From NCBI RefSeq assembly GCF_024763615.1, contig NC_077222.1:34224001-34288000 (forward strand): a DNA stretch of 64,000 nt, in the 5' to 3' direction. The notes below the pieces were generated by a model. The model did not search any database and was not told the origin of the DNA. It saw only the letters and a program-made list of their open reading frames with translations. Both the position numbers and the translations under genes were made by a program. The first letter of the stretch is position 1; each line of letters opens with the position of its first letter. Positions 33,074-44,400 of this stretch are shown in pieces. The DNA is from Phlebotomus papatasi (lineage: Eukaryota; Arthropoda; Insecta; Diptera; Psychodidae).

Positions 33074-34177
33074 ATTCTCTAATTCTGCAAGAGAAGTGAG
33101 GTTCTGTTTACACCAACTTGCAAGATAACCTGCAAGTTTTTTGGGATATTTTGTGTGGTGTAAACTGGTAATTTTGTCGTCCGGATGCAAGTTTTATTGC
33201 AAATTAAAGTATTTGGTAGTGAAGTAAAGTGAAATTAGTAAGTTTTGCTGGTAAATAATGAGTTTTGTGTGACCCCAAAATTTACTGTAAAGATAACCTC
33301 TTTGGGTCTACCAGTTAGAATTATTTTTTTAAAATACAATAAATTCAGCAATTTGGGGCACTACAAATCTTAGAAAACGTACTTTAATGCATCTGTAGGT
33401 GTTTTTCTTGATGTTTTGTGGCGATTTATCAATATTTTTTACCCAAAACCTCACAAATTTCCATTGCTCGTTTCACCTAAATTCCTGGGTTTTTCTCGTC
33501 CGGGACACTAGTAGACACTAAATGGGGCCACCACAATGACTATTGGCTCTTAAAAATGCCTTCCGGAAAGCTTTCTTGCACACAAATTACAAAATTTGAA
33601 TTGGTAAATATAACCTCACAATTCACTAAAAACACTGAGAAAAATCTGCATGAAAAATTGTTCCGACGGCGTCCGTGGACTAATGCGGAGAAAAATTGGA
33701 CAATTGCAGAGTGTGTCGCTATGTTATCTATAGACACTAAATAAAACCATAAATTATTTTTAAACCATGTCACATTTTATTAACATTTTAAATTCTAATT
33801 TTTAAAATAATTTTTTGTCTAATTATTTTTTAATTATTCAATTCAATTCAATATATTTCTCCTCTTATAATGCTTGGTTGCGGCTGTCGCCGACATACTA
33901 CGACTGATCTCATCAGGTAAACGGCAGAAACCCTGAATCACATATCGTTTTATTTATTTATTTATTTTTTAATTTATAATAATTAATTATTTATTTATAA
34001 TAAATAATTATTTAATTAATTACATTTCAAAACACAATAAAAAAAATATTTAATTAAAAGATGTGTAACTATTGTATTTATTTCAATAATTTTCAACATG
34101 CAGATGACGGACATTTTAAGACAATCATTGGATGATTTACACTGAGGGTTTATAAGAGCCAGCATACAGTTGTGAAA
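33074..34177 (+). repeat. Fold-back left arm
   Basis: 1104 bp that pair with 34918-36015. It contains the word TCAATTCAATTCAATATATT next to a GC-richer segment (GCGGCTGTCGCCGACATACT), which differs in composition from its surroundings. Confidence 0.88.
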
Positions 34178-34917
34178 GCTTAACTAGAGATAGCAACTCT
34201 GAATCTCTTACATGCGATGAAAATTATATTTGTTATATATGTAGATATATTTTTATCCTTTTAACAAAAGTTGAAGACACTAATGGCCTGTGTATATACT
34301 AGAGAAATTTAAGGCAAAAATTAGTTTCGAGAAATCTTTGTAAAATTGCCTACACGCATTGGTGAGGATTTTTGACAAAAATGTGTATTTTTGAAGAAAA
34401 ATAATCTAATATGTAGGCAGTTTCTTCAGAAACAGTATGCAATACGAAGTATTTTGCATCAAAAAGAGGTGGCAAAGCATTTCCAGCTTTGTGAAATGCT
34501 TGATCTTACAAATTAGAACTATTAGATGAGCACATATATTCTGTCAGTAGAAGAGGTTGAAAGTTTGGAGTAGTATATATCAGCTCCTGATGAGCATAAT
34601 TGGATGAGTGAACTATTGTTGGAAAGCTTGGTTCATTGGCTTTCAGAATCTGGTATATGTAATCTGCTATGAATAAACCATGGTCATCCAGAACCATTTA
34701 TGTCGAAGAAGACACTTTTTGTAACGTCTTTTTTGGCCATCTACTGCTGGGACCAGGAGTGACCCACAATTCTCGCACAAGGACTGTTTGTTAGAGGAAC
34801 TCAAAAGGTATAATTTGTGGAAGAAACTTTTTTTGGACATCTACCTTTTTTTATTCATCCACTTTTGCAAGAATTTTAACATTTTACACGCATGGAAAAA
34901 AATGACGGAAATTCATT

Positions 34918-36015
34918 TTTCACAACTGTATGCTGGCTCTTATAAACCCTCAGTGTAAATCATCCAATGATTGTCTTAAAATGTCCGTCATCTGCATGTT
35001 GAAAATTATTGAAATAAATACAATAGTTACACATCTTTTAATTAAATATTTTTTTATTGTGTTTTGAAATGTAATTAATTAAATAATTATTTATTATAAA
35101 TAAATAATTAATTATTATAAATTAAAAAATAAATAATAAAACGATCTGTGATTCAGGGTTTCTGCCGTTTACCTGATGAGATCAGTCGTAGTATGTCGGC
35201 GACAGCCGCAATCAAGCATTATAAGAGGAGAGATATATTGAATTGAATTGAATAATTAAAAAATAATTAGACAAAAAATTATTTTAAAAATTAGAATTTA
35301 AAATGTTAATAAAATGTGACATGGTTTAAAAATAATTTATGGTTTTATTTAGTGTCTATAGATAACATAGCGACACACTCTGCAATTGTCCAATTTTTCT
35401 CCGCATTAGTCCACGGACGCCGTCGGAACAATTTTTCATGCAGATTTTTCTCAGTGTTTTTAGTGAATTGTGAGGTTATATTTACCAATTCAAATTTTGT
35501 AATTTGTGTGCAAGAAAGCTTTCCGGAAGGCATTTTTAAGAGCCAATAGTCATTGTGGTGGCCCCATTTAGTGTCTACTAGTGTCCCGGACGAGAAAAAC
35601 CCAGGAATTTAGGTGAAACGAGCAATGGAAATTTGTGAGGTTTTGGGTAAAAAATATTGATAAATCGCCACAAAACATCAAGAAAAACACCTACAGATGC
35701 ATAAAAGTACGTTTTCTAAGATTTGTAGTGCCCCAAATTGCTGAATTTATTGTATTTTAAAAAAATAATTCTAACTGGTAGACCCAAAGAGGTTATCTTT
35801 ACAGTAAATTTTGGGGTCACACAAAACTCATTATTTACCAGCAAAACTTACTAATTTCACTTTACTTCACTACCAAATACTTTAATTTGCAATAAAACTT
35901 GCATCCGGACGACAAAATTACCAGTTTACATCACACAAAATATCCCAAAAAACTTGCAGGTTATCTTGCAAGTTGGTGTAAACAGAACCTCACTTCTCTT
36001 GCAGAATTAGAGAAT
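34918..36015 (-). repeat. Fold-back right arm
   Basis: 1098 bp, the inverse of 33074-34177. Examples of arm differences are TTAATGCATC against TTTATGCATC, and GGTTGCGG against GATTGCGG in the matching orientation. Confidence 0.88.
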
Positions 36016-36630
36016 ATCAAAATTTTTAAATTTAGTATGAGAAGATGGGGCTATATTGTTATACGATTTTTTCGCATATTTTTACATTATTATATATTAT
36101 TGTATATTATTATTAGTTTACATTATTGTTGTACAGACAAAACAATTGTGGTTTTAAATAAAATACAGCTCAAAGTATCCCCACCTCGCCCTATTTTCGA
36201 AAAAATAATTATTTTTGTGTTAAAAAAAATGTTTTGGTCTAAAACAAAACTTTAACACGTATTTTGCACATTAGATACTATTTTTGAATCTAACTTTACG
36301 TTAAAATAAAGCTTCATTTAGGAATATGCGAAAAATCTTTTGGTCTAATCTAGTTGGTTCTTTTTATGTCTAATTTATGCGAGTTTTACAAAAGAAAAGT
36401 GTTTCGTAATTGAAGAGAAAAAAATAGGGGAAAAAGTGCCCATGCTTCATCTCAAGCTTTTTAATGACTAAATTTTTTCTATGTTTCTCCAAAAATGTGA
36501 CTCATCGCACCTAGTACCGCAAGGGCGCAAGGTATGGAAAAGTGCCCGATTTTTAAGATACATTACGGAGTCACATTTTTTTTTCAGAAGCTTGGGATCG
36601 TACAAAGCATAGGGACCTTCCCTGTAATGA
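36016..36630. other. AT-rich sequence, no gene seen
   Basis: No coding region, RNA gene or clear repeat was recognised. Confidence 0.35.
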
Positions 36631-36772
36631 CCAGCGCACAATAACTTTTCTTTGTAAACATGTTTTCAAAATTTCCTATGAGAATGAGCGAGATGACTAG
36701 ATTTAGATCTCATTCACTCTCATTGAAATGTCAAAAACATGTTTACTAAATAAAAGTTATTGTGTGTTGGGC
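36631..36772. repeat. Hairpin MITE, copy 1
   Basis: GCGCACAATAACTTTTCTTT at the left pairs with AAAAGTTATTGTGTGTTGGG at the right. ACATGTTTT words pair further in. A better conserved copy is at 62855-62990. Confidence 0.82.
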
Positions 36773-37500
36773 TTAATAGCCCTACCTCCCCTACGGAATA
36801 TTTTTGTTGATAATAACATGGTTTTTGAGAACAATAATAAAATTTTAGTTTTGGAAATTAAGCATACTTCTTGCTCTTTAATTATGAAACATTTTTTCTA
36901 GTAAAACTCGCATAAATCAGATATAAAAGAACCAATGACCTTACGGCAGAAGTGTGTTGTAAAAAATTGAATTTTATGTTTATTGTCCATTTGCTTGAAA
37001 TATTTGTATATTCACCATCTTAATTATGAAATTAGAAAAAAAAAACAAACCAAAATTTTAAGTAAATTCTACTTATGATCATTGTCCTTTTCTGTTTATT
37101 CAGTGAGTTATTTCGCTTAGGGGGACTATGAGAAATATCTCAATTAATCCCAATTTGACGTCAATTGAAACAAGTGTGTGACAGAGTTTGCACTTCTCAA
37201 AATATTCACATTTTTGTATCTTTTAATTCAAGCACAAAAATGGTTCTTTTTCAGTTATTCTCAAATCAAACCAATTACACCAGGCAGGTAAAATCAAAAC
37301 ACGACCATTGTTTATGCTTCGATGATCTAGTAGAAGTCCCTCCCGGTGGAATGTGGAAATAAAAGACTTGGGTTGCAAGTGTGGGTGATGGTGCTCTTTG
37401 AAGAGCATCCCGTTGAATTGATCAATTCACCTGGGCTAAATAATGTGTGGCAAAAAAAGAATGCATTGAAATGGTTAGAGAAGAATGGGCCCCCAAGCTA
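36773..37500. other. Intergenic sequence, no gene seen
   Basis: Small frames only. A short hairpin GCTCTTTGAAGAGC is at 37391-37404. Confidence 0.35.
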
Positions 37501-38480
37501 GACATAGAATATATGGGGAGAGAAACAGTGAATGCCACTTCCAGTGGAGTCACCAGTAACAGAAGCGTGACCAGAGGAGTATTGTACAATTGTCGATCCA
37601 CGGAGTGATTCAGTTTTCATTTCGCGATCAGTCAGTGTACAACGGTTTCTCCCGGTACTTGCACTCTATTTTTTTATTTATTTCTTTTTTTTCAAGAGAC
37701 AGTGAAAGATATATTACGAAAAACTAAAATCTGCACAGAGTGAAAAATCTCAGAATTACTAAATACTTGGGGAAGTGATCGTATACGAAAGAATGTTCGC
37801 GAGTGAATGACCAAAAGTGTGGCGAAATAGACGATTATTTCCAAATGAGTGATTTTTGGTGTATACAAAATATCTGCAGAAGAGAAAAATTGAAAGAATG
37901 GAAAGTTTCCTTTTAAAAATTATGCAAACTAACTTAAATAAATCAACGAATTTTCTTTTTTTGTGATTTATCTGGAAGAATGCTGATCAATTAATACGCA
38001 AGCATTTCTCTCATTCATATTGATTGCGCACGTAAAAGACAAGTGAAATTCTTTAAGACATTTAAGGGAATTGCTACTATAATACCAAGAAAGTGACTCT
38101 TACTGTTTAATGTGTGAACAGTTTGTGTCTGATATTGTGTGAATTAATTATAAATAATCACTGAATCACCTGTCGGGATCACCTGGTTTTGCCTTAAACA
38201 GTCGCGCACCAGTTGCTCCAAAAGGCGTCATTTAATTGTTTAATCCAGATGATAATACGTGTTATATATTTGCATAAATATCACAATTTTCTCTAATAAT
38301 TTTATATAATAGTGTGTTACGAAGTTTATCAATATTTTGCTGTATTCTCAAATGATAAGAAAAGCAAACAGATTTTTGTGTCTTTCTTGCAAGTTTGAAT
38401 TCAAATTGTAAAGAAAAAAGAATCGCCAAGAATTAGACAAATACGCGTGATCTTGAACGATCGCAAGCAACTGAAGAAAT
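37501..38480 (+). promoter_or_regulatory. Probable promoter and 5' leader of the gene at 38481
   Basis: The kilobase before the ATG is AT-rich with no long frame. An arthropod initiator-like ATCAGTCAGT occurs near 37626. The true transcription start cannot be fixed from sequence alone. Confidence 0.35.
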
Positions 38481-41400
38481 ATGGATCACCGTGAAGACAT
38501 AGAAGTCTTCTCAAAAAGCACAGAAAATATCACAAAACCTTACAAGAAATGGCGAATCTACAAGAGGCCCAAAATTAAGAAGACTTTCGTCAGCAGAGGT
38601 CAACAGTATGAACATCTAAATGCTGAAAATGATCATGAGCCAGTTAGAAGGTGATCATATTGGTCATAAATTTTCCTCAAGATCCTCAAAAAAATTGATT
38701 TTTTTTCTATTTGCAAAACTTTCTCCTTGAAAACAGATCTTCGACATCGCTAATTGAGGGTACTTCAGGCATTGGATGTGTTGGAAAAATTGTGGAATCA
38801 CTTGAGAATTTGCAATCAAATAAATCAACTTCATGTGAATCTATTTTTGTGGAGCAAGCACAATCTTCCAGGGAGATGAGCGTGAGTGAAGGAAATAAAA
38901 TCCGCATCCATGTCGATGGGAATGGTCAGTATGGAGCTTTTGTTCGAAACAATCAAGTTGGACAGCCGTTCCAGAGGCGGAAAGTTGTGCCCTTGAGGAG
39001 ATACAGAGAAAGTGCAATTGACGTACCGCAGGACTTTGAGGAAGCTGCCTATGCCAAAAGAATTTCACTGCCAACACCAAAGAAGAGGAATCGATACAGT
39101 CGACATTGCAAGTCACAGGTAAGTGATTGGAAAATTTTATTCACTGAAATATTGAGTGTAAACGGTGTAAGATGACAAAAATACCCATGTAGTTCCATCC
39201 TTAAAAGAATCTATTGGTGCTTTCTTAATTACCCTGGGAAGCCTTGGAAAGGAAGCAAAGGATACTGAAGGTCATAAGGTTGTATGAAGATACCGTAATG
39301 CAAAAGTTTTGAAACACAAAATTCCGAGCTGAAAATATAAGAACGTAAAATATCTTTAACTCCAAATACTTTTATTCAAAATTTAGTGCTCTTTCCGACT
39401 TTATGACCTTCAGTGACCCATGATCTGTTTTTTAAGACAATTTTTTCAAGAGTTTCCGCGAAGAATATCTTACTGCGCAATCCTTAACCTTATTTTAGAG
39501 TAGGGGAGACCGGGGACGTATGGGACAGGAGTAGTATGGGACGAGGCGATTTTTTCATTAATTTTTAAAATAAATGGGATTTAACCATCACTCAATCGTA
39601 GACAATATTAAGATGTATCTTGACTAAAAGAATGGATATCCTCGGTTTTATTGTTTTAATTCTATGAACACTTTTTTAAAAATTGATAAAAATTGTATAT
39701 TTTGAAGTCTCAGTTTTCCTCTTTGTATTTTATATCAACTATATATAATCAAAACTTTTCTATCTCATTATCCAGCAGTGTAATCTTGGAACATATTTTT
39801 ATAAAAGTTTCCGAGATCATACACTCTTGTTTTTTACTTAAAGGTTTTAAATACCAAAACTACCCGCGGGGATGTTTGGGACACCTGAACGGGGACGAAT
39901 GGGACGTTGATTTTTGACAAGATTGTAAGTGGCACGTAAATCGTTATGGTCAAAATGGAGAGTAATTCCTACTACTGGAAATCTCCCTCTTGTGCAAACT
40001 TTAACAGTTCAGCAGTTGCCTATAGAGACAATTAAACAATCAATGTCTTGGGAATAAATAATTTCTTCTCCTGAGGATATTCGACCTTTGTCCAATCACA
40101 TTAAAAACTATTTACTCGAAAATTTCTCGAGCAGTATCCTCTACAATTCTCACAAGATAAGGAAAAACAGTTACTATGCAGTTGTCGTAAAATCAAACAG
40201 AAATTCGCCAATGAGTTCAAAACTAGAAGTGTCAAAAGAATCTATACTCGCCTGAGGAATTTGATTATGATGATTCCAATATTAAGAATAAAAAAGCAAA
40301 GAAAGCTAGGATAGTAAACAAGAACAAAATACATTAAATAAGTGAATGACAAAAAATGATTCTATTGTACAAATAAGATTGATATTAATTTCTAAGTATG
40401 AAATAAAAGATCAAAATTTTTTATTTATGTTGAAAATATTTTTAATCTAGTATTTAAAATAAATTAACGTGCTCCAATAATGCAAATTATGCGAGAAAAA
40501 ACGCGTCCCAAACATCCCCTTTTGCGTCCCATACTACCCAAAATCTGGGAGGTTTGGGACAAAGCGTCGAGTTAAATGTTTTATCTTCTCCAAGAATATT
40601 CAGTTGTTTTCCAAGTTCTATCGAGTACTTTTTATAAAGTCAATATCCATAAGTATCCTAGACCGCATGAAATTGTAATACATTGTCGTGATTTATTTTA
40701 TTACTGTCCCAAAATCAAAACATGAAAAAGTGTCCCAAACCTCCCCGGTCTCCCCTAATCCAAGGATTTATAAAGAAAATTTTGGAAAATGAGTGGGAAA
40801 TGGAGAAATAGGGATGTGGTGGTTTTTTGCGAGAAAGTTGTTCTCGAATCGTACTCTACAAATCCTTTTTTTACAAAAACCTGCAGTCAACAAAGTATCG
40901 CTTATTATAAAAAGAAATATGTTTTATAAAATATTTCTAGCCATTTCATAAGAATCTTCACTTTTATCATAGAAAGTTGACGTATTAGAGTATGAAAGGA
41001 GTGTTCTAGGAGACGCCAAGCAAGACTTTAGAATTCTTCCCATTCCTCCACATAAAAAATCATTTTATCAGACCATAATTAATAAGATCATTTTTTTTAA
41101 ATTATAAACATATAAAGCAACAGTGCAGTTATTCCAAATTACGCCAAACTCTAAATTTTACTAACGTGTGAACTTAGAAAGGTTCCGATCATAACACTTT
41201 AGGGACACGCTCTATACGTCAAATAACAACATTTCATAAAATTAAAACTTTTAGACAATCATGTAGGACGATGAAAATTATATCCAACTTTCTTAATCAC
41301 ACATTTTGACCTTTATAGTCATATTTCGCAAAAGGATAATTTAGGATTTCTTTCAAAAAACTTTGCGGATTTTTTTTAATAGGGTAATGATGGAATAATT

Positions 41401-44400
41401 TGAAATCGGGTCTAAATTGGAATTTTGAGATTTCCCCGCTGTTTCAAGATAGGCAAAAAGAAAAAGAAGATCACGAAGTACAAACCCTGCAGATAAAAGT
41501 ACTACTTCCTAGACTTTTTTTTGTCTATTTAAAACAAATGAGGAAATATTAGAAATTTCAATTTAGGTCATATTTCAAATTACTCCGTTTTATCCTAATC
41601 CTTTAAAAATGAAAATAAAAATTGAAATTCCGTATTTTTAAAATATTTTTATGGCCTTGACACACCTATTAGATCGATGAAATATAATGAAATCAAAATT
41701 CGAGTCCTTTCTTTTTCAAAAGATTGCATAAGTGTCTCCCACTCTTTCGGACTTAAAGACCGAACTAAATGTAATTTGGTATGATGTTAAAAAAAAGAAG
41801 AATGTGAAAAAAAGGATAGACATAAGCAAAATTTTTAAGAAAGATAGCGATGTGAATTCTGACTTTGTGAAATTCTGAAATGTTCCTGATCTAAATGGTG
41901 TGCTGGAGTCATTAAGAAAGATATTAATAATACAGATTTAGTAAATCATCACCGTAATTTCAATATTGGACAGGATTTGAATGGTTTTGATCGTTAAAAA
42001 ATAGACCACGCCCTCATTTCCACTTGTTTAGAGAAACCGAACATATGGAAATAAACAACATCTGCAAATATTCGTTTGTTTTCAATGATTTAAAATATCT
42101 TAAGTAAAAATTCGTTAAAATGGAGAATTTAGATGAACTAATTGTTTATAGGTGGGTGTGGCGTTTAACCCTTTAAGGACGAGCGGGTCAAAAATCGACG
42201 GTCAGAAAAAATCACTTTTTCTGACTTTTTAGAGCAAAAACCTAACTTTAGAAGGCTATAGAAAAAAAATCATTTTTGGGTAACCGGTGACCCAATCGTT
42301 CTAAAAGGGTTAAGGGGCGGGGCAACACCAAATTTATAATTTGATCTCAAGTTTTAATAAAATACAATTTAATTTAGAATTTCATTTGGTAACTAGATAC
42401 CGGAGTTTTTAGGTAAAATTCACTCATAATTAACTTTATATGAAACATTTTTTAGAAATTCTGACTAATAAGAACACATAGAAAAAAGGCATATTCACAA
42501 ATTTTAATGTAGGCGGGGTTAAGGTTTTGTCCCTTAACCCTTTAACGACGAGACAGTTTTCGTGGACAGAAAATCATCAATAAAAATGAAACCAATGAAC
42601 AAAACCAGTAAAAGGTCTTATATCTGGCCTTCGAAAAGCCAACAGAGTCTGATTTGGTATATTTTTTGTCTTTATGAACGATAGGGGCAAAAATAGCCTA
42701 AAAATTCAAGTAATTTTTTAACAATACTAATGAATGATAATTTTCAATCTAATGAAAAATATTACGTTTGAGTATTGTAGTTTCATTTCCCAAAACGGTT
42801 TTGCTTAAAAGAATTGGAAGTATAAAAAATATTTAAAATTAATTTTCATTATTATTTAAAAATTTGTCATTTTTTAGTTCAAAAATTTACTATATAGCAA
42901 ATAGCTGGAGACTTCTAAAAAATATCCTAGATTCCTTCAAACTATTTTGCAATTACGTACAAACATAAGGAAAAAATAACTTTAGGTAAGTCAGGAAAAA
43001 TTATTTTCTTTATGGGACACCGGTGTTCCAATCGCCCTTAAAGGGTTAATGTATAAGCCACAGCTCCAGAAGACTGGTTCCACAAAACAAGTAGAAAATT
43101 TTAAAACATTAAAGAAAAAAAATTATGTCTGTCAAAAGTTTCGGCAAAGGAAAAATTTGGCTAGCACCACCCCTCACAAATCTCACCCATTTTTTTTGCA
43201 TTGTTTCCTGGAAGACGTTTTTGATCAGCAATTAAGGAAATTGATTAGTAAAAAAGTCAAAGTCAGTTAAATATTTCAAAATAGTCAGACAAAAGCACAA
43301 TTTTGATCAGTATAATATTTCATTTTAGTTAATCCTTAATGTTGTATAACCTGACCATCAATCGAAAAACTATTGATGTTATTTATTATAATTATTAACG
43401 AAAAACTAAAAAATACCAAGATCATAATTCCCATTAAGGGGTTACGTCACGTGGTTTAAAAAGACAAGGAATAGCATATTTTCTCTATTTTTTCAACTTA
43501 ATAAATTTTTATTTATATTCAAGTTCTTAAGTTCTTAAAAAAATAGTTCACAATATTTAACCATTCACAATTTATGATTTCCTTTTCAATTACTTTAAGT
43601 GCGGGTCACTTTGTCCCCTTTGTCCACTGCGGGTGACTTTGACCCTCTCCTGTTCGTGAGCTTTTCTTTAATTCTAATGTTTAAGAACGGTTCTCACCGA
43701 TCAAACATTGTAGATTGGATCGATTAAGAAGACTATCCTTAAGTTCTATACAGAAAAAATATTTTGTAATATTGTACGTAAATGTTTGTGAATTCCTATG
43801 GGGGGACTTGCGAAATGCTCGTGAATCATGTAACCCACAAACAAGTTCGTAAAATGTTGTACTTTTTTCACAAACATTGTTCATAAAATGATTATTTGAC
43901 GAAGATTTTTTGTACTTTTACAAACATTTGTTCGTAAATGTTCGTAAACACACAGAAAAATGTTCGTAAAATTTTGTCATTTGTTCGTAATTTTTTGCCA
44001 GACAAACAACAATTTACGAACAAATACGAACAAATTATAAAATTTTACAAACATTTTCTGTGTGTTTACGAACATTTACGAAGAAATGTTTGTAAAATTA
44101 CAAAAAATGTTCGTCAAATGATCATTTTACGAACAATGTTTGTGAAAAAGTACAAAATTTTACGAACTTGTTTGTGGGTTACACGATTCACGAGCATTTC
44201 GTAAGTCTGCCATAGGATTTCACAAACATTTACGAACAATTTTACAAAATATTTTTTTCTGTGTAGAAGCAAAGAAAAGCTTACGAACACGAACAGGAGA
44301 ATGTCATTCTGGTTTTTTTTTAATTATAATTTTACTACCAATTGTCATTGAAATATTGCTCGATCTTTTTCAACTATTGTGTTTCCATTTAGAACTCTTA

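Larger units (their letters stand above)
33074..36015. mobile_element. Large fold-back element: 1.1-kb inverted arms around a 740-bp spacer
   Basis: Left arm 33074-34177 and right arm 34918-36015 are reverse complements with only scattered substitutions and a few-base indel. The two arms even encode the same 77-residue frame in opposite directions. Each outer end carries a small hairpin (GTTTACACCA ... TGGTGTAAAC). The spacer (34178-34917) has a 63-residue minus-strand frame (34506-34697) of unknown nature. No transposase was recognised. Outer target duplications are not obvious. Confidence 0.88.

Noticed and set aside
33540..35549. Paired 77- and 62-residue frames in both fold-back arms as genes
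   Set aside because: They overlap on opposite strands of the same arm and exist twice only because the arms are inverted copies; no domain recognised.
35899..36255. 118-residue plus-strand frame at the edge of the fold-back
   Set aside because: It crosses the arm boundary and is Ile/Tyr/Phe-rich; the part in the arm has no equivalent coding signal in the other arm.
43646..44300. CRISPR-like array from regularly repeated words
   Set aside because: The words are short, inverted and unevenly spaced in a eukaryotic genome, consistent with a palindromic repeat.
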